64,000 nt of DNA from Sclerodactyla briareus (GCA_026419785.1 JAODTK010004710.1:248001-312000), one strand, 5' to 3'; positions 47,305 to 60,303 are shown, counted from the first letter of the stretch. Made by a program: numbers and translations. The notes: generated by a model from the sequence alone, not told the origin.

Positions 47305-48500
47305 ATAATTAAGTCTAAACTAGTCCTCAGACTCTAGTTTCTCCAAGTTCACATTATAATCAAAATTACATGAATAACAAGATGGGGATTAATTTTTTAA
47401 AATATCAATACTTACGGCGCCAATTTTACTCAGATGGAATAATGTGCACAACGCGGAACGCGGCACGGAGCATGGACATCTGAAGTAGCTAATTAGGATG
47501 GGCTGATCGTCTTCTGGAACGAACCTTTGTAACGGGGGGCGGCGCCGGGGCGGCAAGATGGGAGACAATCTACGGGCTGGAGTTGGTTGGCAGGAAGGGC
47601 TTCAAGTGACGTGCCTCGTCCAGAAGGACATCAAAGTGGTGGGGTGAAGATTAAATAGTTTACTCCCAGTATGACAGGCTTCGCTGACGGCTCTGAATTT
47701 GTAGTTTGGATATCCAAATAAATATAAGCTGGAGCGTGTCCTGAATCCAGTGATGAAACTTATACTCCAGTCTCACGACTACAAGCATATCTTGATGAAT
47801 AAGGGAACTTTTATCTCACAAGTTCCCGATGAAGAAAACAGTTTCTTGATAAAAAGTTGCTCGAGTTGATTCTTGATATAAGTTGCTCGAGTTGATTCTT
47901 GATAACAGCAAAAATGACAGTGCCTCTCTCTAGAATTAGCAATTACTAGGTCTAACTTTGTCTTGCTCCCAAGTGATATAGCAATACGGTGGATTGTATG
48001 CTCTGAACGAGGTGGTTGGTTTGAGAGTGCCTTCCAGACACAATACATCCATTTATAAGGGACTGGTACATGTAGTACCCACAACAGGCCATCACACAGT
48101 AAGTCCATAGGGATGAGCAAAAATTTTCCCAACTCAAGAAATAAACTTTCCTGATTGGCTAATAAAAATGGTAAGTCACACCCCTCTCCATGGATTGGTC
48201 AATGTCAAGTGCAGGGAGGCTGAACTATCATTATTGCACCAGAGGGCTGAAATATCATTGCACCATAGGGCTGAAATATCATCATTGCACCAGGTGGCAG
48301 GTGCAGAGCTCTGTTTTCTTGGAAATATCAACATATTAACTGTCCACAGACCTCCTGACTTCCTTCTTACGAAATACATTCAGTGAAAATATAGCATCCT
48401 CCAATCACAGGAATAAGATCAAAGAAGTATTTTAGGTATATAGTTAAATAAAAAAACAAGAACTGTTAACAAATTAAACTAGATCGTGGGAAATGCAACC
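47080..48500 (-). repeat. Dispersed repeat, arm B (inverted partner of 1-1405)
   Basis: This is the reverse complement of the window start, with CCAAT (ATTGGCTAAT, about 48155) and TATA (CCATTTATAAGGG, about 48050) motifs conserved. A 31-bp tandem duplication (GTTGCTCGAGTTGATTCTTG and flanks, 47850-47905) is present here and not in arm A. It sits inside intron 3 of the EPDR1-like gene, on the opposite strand. Confidence 0.75.
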
Positions 48501-49675
48501 AGACACATCCTGTAACAAGTGGGCTAGGCCATGACATTGACCTCAGCAGAAAGAGAAAAATAGACCTTGACCAGTCCATGCCTTTCCCTAGGCTGGGACT
48601 GGACAAGGTGATCATGATCCAGCTAACTAATTAGTTGGTTAATCAATTAATATCAGACAGTATACATTTAGCCATCAGGCTACACACGCACAGTTCGAGG
48701 AAAAAGATGTGACTGTAAGCGTCAGTATTGGACGGTACCCTCATGTAGCGGTGGTTCTGTTGCTGACAAGTTGCTCGAAGTCCGGGTTGTAAAATGTAAT
48801 TGGGTACAGTCGATCCATCGGTGGTTGACTGTGTTATAGAACATCAATAAGCGGGCTTGCATACGTCGGTCTTCTGAAGTTTGTATGGGTTTATTCCCAC
48901 GCAGGGTTTGACCAATTAATCGCATTCTCGCTGATAATTGCCAATAAGAAAGAAAATGTATCCTGTTCTAGCTTACTTACGAATTTGCATGAGGCTCCCA
49001 TGACGACAGGAGGCATATTCCCAAATGAGGGCGAAAAACTAAGGAGGTGGTAAGCAAGTGTCTAATCGTGGAGGCAATTGGAAATTTCTACGAGGAAAAC
49101 CAAGTGTTTGATTTTGCTTTCAGCTGACATATTGTCTACTTGGTTTCCTCCAAGACAGTTGATTATCTAATCAATGCACTAATATCTCTGACATGACTAA
49201 CAGTTTGTTAATGTCCATGCCAGTTTGTAGTAGAAGGAAATGCGTTTCTGGTTACGACACAAAAGTGCATGGAGTAGTAGACTGTCTGCTGAGCAACCAT
49301 CTGGCCCAAACATCTGCCAAACATCTGCCCAATCGTCAACTGATCTCACAATCCTGTTGCAGTATTGTTTACTGTCGTGAACAGTTCCAATATTACGCAT
49401 GAGCCCACAGTAGTCAACACAAACTTGATGGTAGAGTTATTACGTTTTTCAATGTCGTTGATGTAGAAATGAGAAACACCAATGGTCCTAAGACAAGTCC
49501 CGGGTGGCACCCCTGATTGCACTGCTTACACTGGATGAGGTCACTCATCAAGAACACCTTTTGCGTTCTGTCAGTGAAGCAAGCTTAATCCATCCTTGTT
49601 TTGCTTTTTCCCGACTAACAATATAGTAGTCAATGATATGGATTTCTACCGGAATTCTGTTTTACTCATCATCAG
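48501..49675. other. Intron 3, distal part
   Basis: I see no exon or repeat here before the acceptor of the terminal exon. The short frames at 49193-49402 and its reverse carry no motif. Confidence 0.45.
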
Positions 49676-49869
49676 CTGAAAGATGGATGGGCATTTTCAC
49701 CATTGAGGAATGCCTGGCCGGTCGTGGAGGTATTTACAGACAAGGAGGCGTCCAAACCCCGTCTCTGACAACCGACTTCTTCGACCTCCCCCCGGGGATC
49801 AGAACAGTCTGTGTTACCCCTCCCGACTACTGCGGCAGAAAGTACGGCCACATGGAGGTCGAGCGGTAG
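49676..49869 (+). CDS. EPDR1: EPDR1-like gene 1, terminal exon
   Basis: It follows the acceptor ACTCATCATCAG and ends at TAG 49867-49869. The frame is unbroken: ERWMGIFTIEECLAG, then LTTDFFDLPPGI, then VTPPDYC and a short basic tail. Vertebrate EPDR1 ends with W(I/M)GIYTVxxCxP, a (S/T)TRFFDIxxGI block and a (T/P)PPxxC motif at the same spacing, so the match covers the whole exon. Both conserved cysteines are present. With the signal and central exons, it gives a secreted protein of about the usual 200-220 residues. Confidence 0.87.
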
Positions 49870-50382
49870 AGGTTCAAGAGACACCAACGGATGGCTCAGG
49901 CCTAAACGGATTATTGGGAGGGATGGGGACTATCTGAAGTCATGGTTGTAAAGAAATGTTATATGCGGTGAGTAATCATAAGATAGGGCTTAGAGAAGAC
50001 CGTTTGGAGACGGAGATGTCATAGTTAACATGGTCAAATACGAGAGGTACACACGCACCATGTTGACTGCGAGCCAATGCGCAGCTGAATCTGGTTAGGA
50101 CGCAGGAGTTTGGTGGAGTTGTTACAGAGAAAAAGGAATATCCGATAATTCGAGAGGATGGTGATGTATTAGTTAGCGGGGAGGGTATTTTCAAACCATG
50201 TGTTTTTTTTTTCTTTCTTTTGCCGATGCATATAGAGATAGCAGTTGAATGGGCATTGGTAATGTAGTTCAACGGCCACGAAACAGGGTTTCCATCACAA
50301 CATGTTAGGATAACTAGTCCTAGCGAATATCAGGATAGAACTAGTCCATGCCTCTGGGCAAACAGTATTACCAAATTGAGAA

Positions 50383-50388
50383 AATAAA
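50383..50388 (+). terminator. Polyadenylation signal of EPDR1-like gene 1
   Basis: AATAAA lies 514 bases after the stop codon and is the first perfect signal I see downstream. A T-rich/GT-rich stretch (TCGTTTGTGTTTTTTGT) follows at about 50410, as expected for a downstream element. Confidence 0.5.
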
Positions 50389-53300
50389 ATATTTTTCAAA
50401 AATTATGAACTCGTTTGTGTTTTTTGTACACCAAAATCGATTCCACGTTCTGATGAGTTCCTGGTACGAAACCATCGGGAGATGTCCCTGATTCGAACTG
50501 CCCAGAGCCACGGGCGCAAGCTATTTGTTGGAAGTTCGGGGGGGGCGGGGGGTGTGTTCACGAATACGACCATTAAAAATCAGGGGAAGACTATGTATAT
50601 GCCGTATGGTGTTTAACTTGCAACCCCTACATCTATCGTCGGATATTGGATCAAGAAGCATACGCGTTTTTTCTTTTTTGGTACGACCAACTGGTGTTGG
50701 AACAGAGACCTCATATTAAGTAAATCCACTCAGCAAAGAAGGTACACCACATCCAAAATTTTCATCAATTATGCAAATTGAACAGAGTAATGACCCAATG
50801 GCCCCGTATTTATGTTTAGCTATTGCATTATGACTAGGTTATAGGCATATCGACCAATTCCATGGGAATACGTCGACAAGACTTTGCCAAATGTGTTATT
50901 GATCGACGAATTAGGCTTGAAATTATTGCTATAGCTAGTGAGGCAGGGTGCTCACTGTGTATGTTGCGTGAAGATTGGATCTGATTGGAACCTCACCTCG
51001 CCGGTATTGGGCTAATCTGGCAAGACCGTGGTCTAAAATCTGGGTTCTCGAAATCGAGGTGGTGTGGTTGAAGGTTAGTTGCCTGATCGCGATCGTCCAC
51101 TGCGTGGTCTTACTGCAGGAAATTCGGTGTACGCCTCCGTAGTTCATGGTTGGAGATTCAGGCTCGCGGGTAGGGTACCTCAAGAAAGCGGGGGATGTAT
51201 GTCAGACCTGGTCACTCCGCCAAAAGGAACCGGATAATTGGGAGCTGCGGGGGGGATGCGCCGAGGTGTGCCCTCCAGGCAGTGCCCCGTAAGTGAGTTG
51301 TCTTGCGACAACCCGACAATTAACGGACCAGTGGCGGGCACATGACCGTCAACATCGTTAACTAGGACTAATATACTTTGAAATATGTTCACTGTTGTAA
51401 CGATATATTTATTCGATTCAAATTCCCAGGGATGTTCTTCATCTGGCCTCATGCAAAACGCAGTGCCTTCAACAGTTTTGCCTCCAGACAATTAAAATCT
51501 TTCTAATTGATAATAGCAAATATCTGTCGTATAAGCGCTTTTCCGCCACGGCGAAGAAATACTCGAAGCGCTTCACATTATTACCCCAGAGATCTCAGGA
51601 CTGTCAACACTTTGCTTGTTCATCCCGCGCACACCTATTTTAGTACGTAATTCGTCGTGTCCCCGGGGGACTTCCCAACAGGGCTGCCACATAAGGCGCT
51701 CGTACTCTGCAAAGTCACCTCACAGCGTAGTACCTAATTTCTACAGTGGGTTAACGTGGTACTTGCTAAAAAGCACGTGAAAGTGTCTTCCGTCTTTCAA
51801 ATGAGCAATCATCGTTTTAAGTCTGGGGCTCATACCGATAACTGAGCTGTAATCCGCCCCCTCCTATTAGAAGAGCCTGCTATCCGGTACATGTATCTCG
51901 TACGGTACTGTACCGAAAACCTATATAGCTCACGGTAATAGAATGAGGTAAACAATGACTGCTGGGGTTTGAAAGTTTAGGGTCATCAAGTCAAGGGTAT
52001 ATAACAAGATTCGGGTCACAAGGTTAGTGGTCAATGGATTAGGCCTCCCAGTAAAATTTACAAACACACATGCACATGAGCTTCAACGTTCACGATATAT
52101 CGCGGCAGGAGGGTAGGGATGTCAGGGTTTTTAGCTGTGTAGCCACCGTCTCCGCGAGAATCGCAGAACTTGCAGGGTTCGGAAGTTGGGAGTCGTCACG
52201 TTACTCGACTGGGCCCGCTAATTTGCATAATATTCGAGTTGTTTTGTAGTAGTTGACGGATTTCAACCGAACGTGGTAGATATAAACTTGTTCTGGTTTG
52301 GAGAGAAAAGTAAGGTCGTTTGGCGATTGGTGTTGTGCGCGCATGGTCTTGTCTTTGCATTCAGTATACAAGGGTGTTCTCGAACCGCGAGTCTCACCTG
52401 TTTCACAATCAGTGTTTGTTTCTGCAATGGTATGGAAACCCAGCGAGCTTTATAATGTGAATGATCTCAACCTCCAACTCGATTTCAAATGATTCAGCAC
52501 TGAAGGCAGACAACATTCACTAATCTCGTTGAAAATTCAGCATAAATTTGCAAAATTAGACTCTTAATGGTGGATGTTCGTCTTTTGAGCAATGCGCTGT
52601 CGCCAGCTTTGGCATGAAGTCACGTCGGATGGTTGGGTGCAGTTGTTCGGAGCTCAAAATGAACATAAATCTAATTTTGTAGTCATACGTCAAGGAATAA
52701 TATAGCCTACTATTCAAACCGGGCAGTGAGTTCCAGTACTGTTCCCCAAGTCCCGTGGATACAAAATGAGATGACAAGCCTCTTTTAATGAGGATTTTCA
52801 TGGAAAATATAATCGGTTAACCTTACCTGCCACCCTATACCTCATGACCAAACCACACCAGGGTCGTGCACGACACCAAGGTCCCGACACCAAACACGGC
52901 CCTCCAAACAGGACATTGAATTACACAGTGTATGGGTGTTCGACACCGGTTGCTCGGAGCTAACACCCGGCCAAGTTGGTGTCGACACCGGTGTCGGACA
53001 CAACTGAACCACACCACCATAGCTCCTACGGTTCGTAATCTTGCTAACGAGCAAACAATAAAATACACTCCATGAGCGTGCAAAAATCTAATCAGATCGT
53101 GTTCACCCAACAACACACCACATACAAAATTTACGACAGTTCAGGAAAAACCAGCTAACGAGCAAGCAGATACGTGCACAAACCAACACACCCAACAGGA
53201 TAAACAGAGAGTTATCGTTAAGTCTTTTCCGAAAACTTCGTCCAGGGACGTTGAAAATAGTGGTGGACGAGGGTCAGTCGCCTGATCTGTTATCGTCAAC

Positions 53301-54585
53301 TGCGCTTCAATGAACCATGACGCCGCCCCTGGCAGACGGTCATGTACGCCTTGTTTCATGCGTTACGGGAAACAGGGTTGGGGCCGCCCGCTGGGGCGAC
53401 ATTTTAGCTCCTGGTTTGACCCAGTTTCGTGGGTACCTTCCGAGCACTTGTTCTGTTAATACCGTAGGGATCCAGGAACTGATACTGGAAATTACACAAA
53501 AAAAAAAACTGTAAAACGTTTCATTAAACTATAAAACTTAACACCATTTGTATAAACTATAAAACAATAAAAGAGAGCCACTTGAAATGAAAAGAAACGA
53601 AACTGTAATAATATAAAACAACTTTAAAACAATGAGAAATACTTAAGCGGGAGTGAGGAAAGAGTCACTTGAAATAAAAAAAAAGGAGCCAAATAAACTG
53701 ACATGTGTAGACTAGTGAGGCATTTTCATATAGCGCAACACATCAAACATTTCAATGTTGCTGTACATCAAAGATAAAGAAGTGGAAATACAACTATTCA
53801 TACATTGTTACAAGGAAACAAACTTAAGAATTAAGAGGCTTTTTGAAGAGCTCTTGAAGCTGCAATGTAGCTTCATGTCTTACCTGCGCAGGTAGGGAAT
53901 CCCAAAGCTCTATGGATGCATAGCTAAAAGATACCCTTCACCAGTGAGCAGTGTGGATGGTTATTTTCGCAGAATGGGCGGCCGTTAAATCTCAAGGAGC
54001 GCCCGGCGGAAAGCTGAAATGTTAGAAATAGGTGTAGGCGCAGAGCGTGGTATGTCAGGAGAAGAATTCTTACGAGAGTCCTTTCCTAACCAATGAAAAA
54101 ATATGACAACTGTGTGGGAAGTTTATAACGACTTTCTGCTAAGACTGATCCCTATTCTTTATGGTGTAAGTTCTCAGCGACGTGAGAGGGGAAACCTCAA
54201 AACGCTTATCAACACGATATCTGATGAACGCAAGCATAGTTCAAATTAGTTATGTGGCTCGCCCCAATTAGGTTGAGGATGACCCGTTGTTGTTTCGGCT
54301 AGAGTCTTGGATAGAAAAGACAGGGCTTACGTCATCAAGGTCGTCAACACGATATCTAATTGCAACACAAGCATGTGACCAAGTTCAAATTGGTGATTGG
54401 AGGGACCCTATTGTCAAGCGTCGTAAGTTCACGGCCAAGGTCATGTAACTGCTTGTCAACACAATAAGGGAACCAAAATAGCTTACTGTTCCTTAATCCT
54501 GGTAAAGCTGAGCACTATAGACTTTGTGTACCCATTATGGGAACCACAGACAGAGTATGAGCTGGCACATCCAATATGCCCAATT

Positions 54586-57500
54586 CAGTGGCGTAGGAAC
54601 GAATTTGTAGTGGGGGGGGGGGGGGCTTGTTGAAGTCTGTGACGGACAATTGGGGAGGGGGTGTAGGGGGGGGGTTATCCCCCTCCCCTCTGGATTTTTT
54701 TTGCATTTTAGAAGGTTTCCTTTTTATAGATGCAATTTGGGGCAATATAGCACACTTATACACCCATTCCATTTTGGGGGGGGAGGGCGGAGGGGGAATC
54801 ACATTTTCACGATTACGATGGTGTTGATCCAATTTTTCGGTACCAAAAAGTGTGAGAAATATATTCAAGGGCCCTTGTGAGGTTGCGGTATATTATCACA
54901 TTCGTCTGTTATCGTAATTGCCCTAAATCTGTTTAACAGGTTCTGTTGAATAGTGGCTATGATAGGGACTGTTGTCAAGTCACCACCTATAAAATATGCT
55001 GGGACTCACATACTGTAGTGTTGCTGGTGATTACCTACGATCGCTTGTTATAAGCCTTGAGTAAGTTTAATGGTTGTGAAATGGAGGAAGATTGATTGTT
55101 AGCACGGAAGAGTAAGAACTGGAGCAGCTAAACAATGCCGATTGTACTCAACTTCCTCGCAGGTGCATTTGAAACACCGGGCTCAGGGGCCGTACGTCTA
55201 TTACCTAAAATTCCAGGGGGGTGTGAATCATTTTTGAGACCGACACGATTGCGTGAGACCGTTCTTATTATCGGTTTTTGTACAGAGCGGCGTCCGTGTG
55301 GTCGTGGAGGGTCCTCTGGTTCCCCGACTGGGTGGCCAACCTTTCCCCCTTTCCCCTTTGAAAATTTTTGGAAACCTGAAACCCTCAGACGCAAAATGGT
55401 GCTATCCTAGTACGATATCATCATGAATTACCTATCAAAATATTCATTTTCTGCAACATATTTTTTCCTCGCGTAACTGTGTGTTAAGATAATGTGTGTG
55501 TCAAAACGGTCTGTAACCTAGCTACATGAATAACCTGTGCACTCTTATTTGGTATCATTTAAGTTACTAGATTGCTGTACGCTGGATGTGAGTTATAACA
55601 CGTGACTTTTCGAAGTGCTTGGACCTTAATTCACATAATGTCATGACTGGTACATGGGAGACTGAGGAGTATTAGCATTCACATCATGGTCTTGCCGGCA
55701 TAGCCCATCAGAGCTGATACCCGATTTTAATAATTGTCCGATAGGGATGAAACTTGGCACAAATGTTCATCATAGTCGAATCAATTTCCTGCACCAGTGG
55801 CATCACCAGACTTTTCAAACTTAGGGGGGCACAGGGGGGCACAGACAATTTTGTGGGGAGGGGCACGAGAATACTACCTGAGCGTAGCGCCACCATAGGT
55901 GGCGCGGAGCGACAAGAAAATAGTTGGTTGCGCAAGCCTCTCCCAATGGCCGGAAATTCCTCTCCCAGCGTTTGAGCCTGCATGTACCAAGCTTCAAATC
56001 TGGGCATTTTGTGATCACAAATTCTATAATCGGAGAAAATTTTAATATTTTGTCAGACCTCGGTCTTATTGATGCCCGGACTTTTTGGCCAAATGTTCAA
56101 TAATTTGCTCCACAGTACTGTTCACCAGTGTGCGCTAAGCGCGTATTTTTTCTGGGTTTTCCCGTCACATCTGGGAAAACAGGAATCTCCAGAAAATTTG
56201 GGACATTCAGCCAACTTCACCTCTACTGTCCCAACCATGACATGACTCAGTATCATTTACCTGGAGAAAACATGCGTTGAAAATTGAAGCAGTCTGGTAG
56301 CCAATACTGCAGTTCCAAATCGTGCGTGGTCGAGGGAGGGAGGGAGAAACGGACAGGAGGCTAATGGTTTAGTAATCAAAAAGAGGTGGACTGTAGTTTT
56401 CAAGGTCAATGAGAATGTTGTTGTATAGTTTCAGTATTTAACCTCTCAGATATGTATGAGTTAGGGGCCAATTGAAGTAGAAATTCCCATTGAGTGATGC
56501 GGAGATGACGGAAAAGCGACGGAACAAAATCCACCACTAGTACACGCGCGAAGCGCGAATTTTTCACTTTTTATAAAAAAAAAATCGCATATCAGGCGAA
56601 TTTAGCACAATTACTGCATTTCTTTGTGATAGCTTTGTGTTTTGCCAGATCTATTTCAAACTGGTAGTCGAATACTGACTACAAATTTTTTATATAGGTA
56701 GGTCATGGCTATAATCAATCAATTTTTCACCTAACTCAAGTGGAGACCGACTTTTTGGTCGCCCAGAGACCGCCTTTTCTGATTTCACAGGGGGGGGGTG
56801 TCACACCCCCCCACACCCCCCCCCCCCCCCCGTATTTACGCCCCTGCCTGGAATAGAGGATCAATGAAGTTGAAGCACCTTGCCCAAGGGCACGACGGAA
56901 AGCTGATCGGGTTGTGGGATTCAAACTTAAGTTCTTGCAATTGGCAGTCTGGAGCTCTACTAACTGAGCTAATCCGATCTCGGATCCAATTAAGGATTGA
57001 AGAAACTTTGTCTTTGACATATTTTGTAATTAGTTCTAAGAGAAAACTTTTGGTCATGTAAATCATAAATATATTTATATACTTGAACTGTACAGATCCC
57101 AGTTTTAATGTGAGACTGACAATTTTCTGTTAACATCTCTGCAGATTTGCAGACAGAGAATATATAATAACAAAAATCAGTAAAAAAATAATAATAAAAT
57201 AGGAGCTTTGCGAGTCGTCCAGTCCATGAAAAGACCATTATTTCTGAATACACTTATCATAATAATAACAATGTAAAGTGAACACCCCTCACCCCCACGA
57301 AAAAAATCACTATTTTCATTCATACCCTATAGACACCTAAAATCTTCCATAAACATCTGTACAGTATTTGGAATTTTGAATGATTTCCAAGATGTCTATG
57401 GGGCCAATTGCAACAGGAAGAACATTAGTCTAACATTCTTTTGAAACTGCTACATTTTACACGGACAGCTCTTTAAAAACAAAATTTTAACCGCTAGGCT

Positions 57501-58113
57501 TACGACCATGGAAGCAACTAGTATGCCGTCTATAAACCAGAAATGCAGGGAATAAACACACGTCCATAGGCAGATGCAACAGTCGGTATGTGGCTAAGTA
57601 ATACCCATGCCAGATTATCTTATGTTGGAAGTATTCCAATATACTCGTCATTCTAGTTGAAATCTTTAATACATTTTGGAATCTTTAATCTTGTGAAACT
57701 GCTAAAAACTGACCAGTGCAGTGCTGTGCATGCCCGATGCGACTGCTGAATACACATTACTCAGTGTACTGGGCTTTGTGGCATACATAAATCACGTAGA
57801 GCTTTATATCGCTGGTCGGCAACTCGGTACACAACACGTCGGCGTGAACGAATCAAAATATTACGTTGAGTAATGCGAATATAATTCTGAGGTTCTTAGC
57901 GATCGTGCCCCATGAAAAGTGAAGTGTGGGGGATAACATAAATTAATGCTGAATTATAGCCTACAATAATTTCTAATAATTTGTGAAATAAAAAAAGGGG
58001 TTTCCTGCCTTTGGAAGTGGGGGGGGGCGGAATGATAATTCCGCCCCTCCACGATTTCGAGTGGGGGGGGGGGGGCTGGCGCCCCAGCCCCTCCCCCGGT
58101 TCCTAAGCCCTTG
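54586..58113 (+). mobile_element. hAT-like non-autonomous element W
   Basis: The left end CAGTGGCGTAGGAACG and right end GGTTCCTAAGCCCTTG are imperfect inverted termini. GCCCAATT flanks both sides exactly (54578-54585 and 58114-58121), an 8-bp target duplication. The left-hand segmental copy near 31465 reads GAGAGCCAATTTACCGTG with nothing inserted. Both ends carry paired G and C tracts (54612-54690 and 58020-58098). The interior includes a GAGCGTAGCG...GGTGGCGCGGAGCG fragment (55880-55912), GCGCGAAGCGCG near 56548 and a SINE. There is no transposase; a 91-codon frame at 55135-55410 is unrecognised. Confidence 0.8.
56846..57000 (-). repeat. tRNA-derived SINE
   Basis: On the minus strand, GATTAGCTCAGTTAGTAGAG (A box, 56953-56971 region) is followed by GTTTGAATCCC (B box, 56916-56926) at tRNA spacing. 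GTGCCCTTGGGCAAGGTGCT, a motif shared by many SINEs of marine animals, comes next. The anticodon region is too altered for a working tRNA. It sits inside element W, next to a CGTATTTACGCCCCTG hAT-type end at 56829-56845. Confidence 0.7.
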
Positions 58114-58442
58114 GCCCAATTACCGTACTGAGCAAGCTCAAATTGGACAAAATATCATTTTCCGTAGTTTTCTACACGTTTTCTTTCTTCACAAAGAATG
58201 AAAAACAATGGGTTTGATTTAGGCATACCTCCCATGAGACGGCTGGTATACATGACCCAAATTTTCAACGTTTCACAAGGTTCGCGAACTTACACTTTGA
58301 ATAAACTCAGTGAGGATGATGTAACCATAATGGGGAAGACGTATATCAAATATGAACATAACCCAATTGAGGCCTGATCAGGGTCGCGTGTTCACGTGTA
58401 ATACATTACATGCCATGCTATACGCAAGCATGCCATAGTTAC

Positions 58443-59574
58443 CAGGGGCGTAGCGAGCGGGGGTGTGGGTCACCCCCAATAATTTGGGCTGTCGACAAAA
58501 TTTGGGCGTGTCGGCAAAAGAGGGAAGGGGAGTCCGGAAGGAAAAGTGAAGAGAGCGGATATGAGGAAGAAAGGAGGAAGACTGAACAGAGAAAAGGAGA
58601 ATGAGAGGCTTCTTTATCGGCTATTCCGCTTTTCCAGTTCTCCATTTGATAAACTCATTCGCTAATCCAATCACCTTATGCCGGTCGGTAAATAACTGAT
58701 CACGACCACCAGTATAGCTAGCCTCAGCTAGATGAGTGTCAAAATCGCCAGCGACTCGGTACTTAATGGAATTGAAGGCCTCCGTGTAGACCGCAGCCAT
58801 AGGTCAGAAGGTGCCGCGCGGCCCAGGCTGATGCAGCTGATCTTTGTCAATTATCAAATCCAATTTTTGTACATGTTCCTACATGTTCCTCCAATGACTT
58901 ACTCATACTATAAGCTCAACCCTATTTTTGTCAATTGGCTCATCTTCAATAAATCCGGCGACTATTCATCCATACACATTAGGCTAACTCCATTTATTTA
59001 ACTTTAACCCTGATTTTTCAGCAATTGGAAATTGCAAAAGATCTTGCATGCAACTGATAACTTACTGTATTTACAATCAATGAGAAGTATTTGAATTTCG
59101 AAGAACTTAAAGGGCATATGCTTTTGACAATTATTTTGCCTGTTTTTCGTTTACAAAATAGAGCTCTAACCTAAAAATTATAGGTACAAAAATCCAGGGT
59201 TGGACAATGGTGCTTTATAGATGTGAGCGAGTCATTTTCAGGAACTAATAAACTATGAATAAGAATTTGATGAGTAGAAATCCTCCCTCAGAAGATACCC
59301 TATGTTGCCCCAAATTGCACAATCTACTTTCCCATATGAAGTCCAGTAGGCCTATGAAGTTCCCTCGTTTACCCAATCGATTTTCTGGGCCGACTGCCAA
59401 AAACAATTATATCATGAAGGAAATTCTACTATGCCAAATTTTACTAACCAAATTTTTATCCAGAGGCCCCCCCCCCCCTCCTCTTCGCCCTGCCCCATAT
59501 CAGTCACCATTTACAGATCTGTCGGAAAATCAGAACTCCCACCCCCCCAACCAAAACCCCCTCGTTACGCCCTG
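58443..59574 (+). mobile_element. hAT-like non-autonomous element V
   Basis: The left end CAGGGGCGTAGCGAG and right end CTCGTTACGCCCTG are inverted termini with one mismatch and one missing G. Flanks ATAGTTAC and AAAGTTAC form an 8-bp target duplication with one difference. The 1.1-kb interior has no transposase, and C tracts lie close to the right end. It is absent from the left-hand segmental copy. Confidence 0.72.
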
Positions 59575-59639
59575 AAAGTTACACAGATTTCCCACTGAAG
59601 TCAAGAAATCACCTGTTCTCAACAAGGCAAGAGACCGTT

Positions 59640-60025
59640 TAACAATTTATCCGATTCGAAACTGCGTGACGCCCACGCCATAAGCACTAAAATGACAAAA
59701 ACGGGCCATCCAGGTCCCAATCAAAGACCAGGAACTCTGAATCATTGCGCGGTAAACAATCGGACTGATCGTTCGTTGTTTTTACCAGGGACCTCAGTGT
59801 TATTTTAGCCCGCCTTTGACCTTTTGGAAATCGGAAGAATCTTCGCTCTTTGTACTCTGTTTCTGAGGTATCAATCTGGTCGCATGACATAAAGGCGGCT
59901 ACGGATCGATAGGGTGAGATTACGTAACCTATTCAGTATATCTACTGCTACATCCAACCCGTCCACACGTCCATTGGATCGTTCAAGTCATATCTGGCTT
60001 ACGCCTATCGGATCCCACCCTACAT
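59640..60025 (+). promoter_or_regulatory. Putative promoter and 5' non-coding exon, copy c (EPDR1-like gene 2)
   Basis: It is homologous to 31790-32188 and 36950-37332. It has CCCAATCAAAGACCAGGAAC (about 59718), GAGATTACGTAACC (about 59911) and GTTCAAGTCATATCTGGC, ending in the donor CTACAT|GTAAGT. A signal-peptide exon with its own acceptor follows 2.5 kb downstream at 62542, which makes this the most compact promoter-to-coding pair. Confidence 0.45.
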
Positions 60026-60179
60026 GTAAGTTAACTTACGTGATAAAGTAATTAAGGTTAACTTTCGACTTATTCTGCAATGATTGCGTTTTTCGCATCG
60101 ATTTTCGTCTGTTCAGGGCGACTGAATGCTGAAGGGGTGCATTTGAAGCTAGATATATCAGTATGCTAGCTCTAATTTA

Positions 60180-60303
60180 GAATCAGTGCCCGGAATTGAC
60201 GTGCTGTACACATACATTGTTCACATGTTGCACAGTGTCAGACTCGAGTTATTATCACAAGGTTAGGGTCAGTGGACACCTCTGTACTTCCGGGCACTGA
60301 TTC
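60180..60303. mobile_element. 124-bp MITE with perfect termini
   Basis: GAATCAGTGCCCGGAA and its exact reverse complement bound a 124-bp unit flanked by TA on both sides, the target choice of Tc1/mariner-type elements. The left-hand segmental copy lacks it (about 32340). Confidence 0.75.

Noticed and set aside
55135-55410. 91-codon frame in element W as a transposase remnant
   Set aside because: No hAT motifs (such as the dimerisation domain or catalytic residues) are visible, and the reverse strand is equally open.
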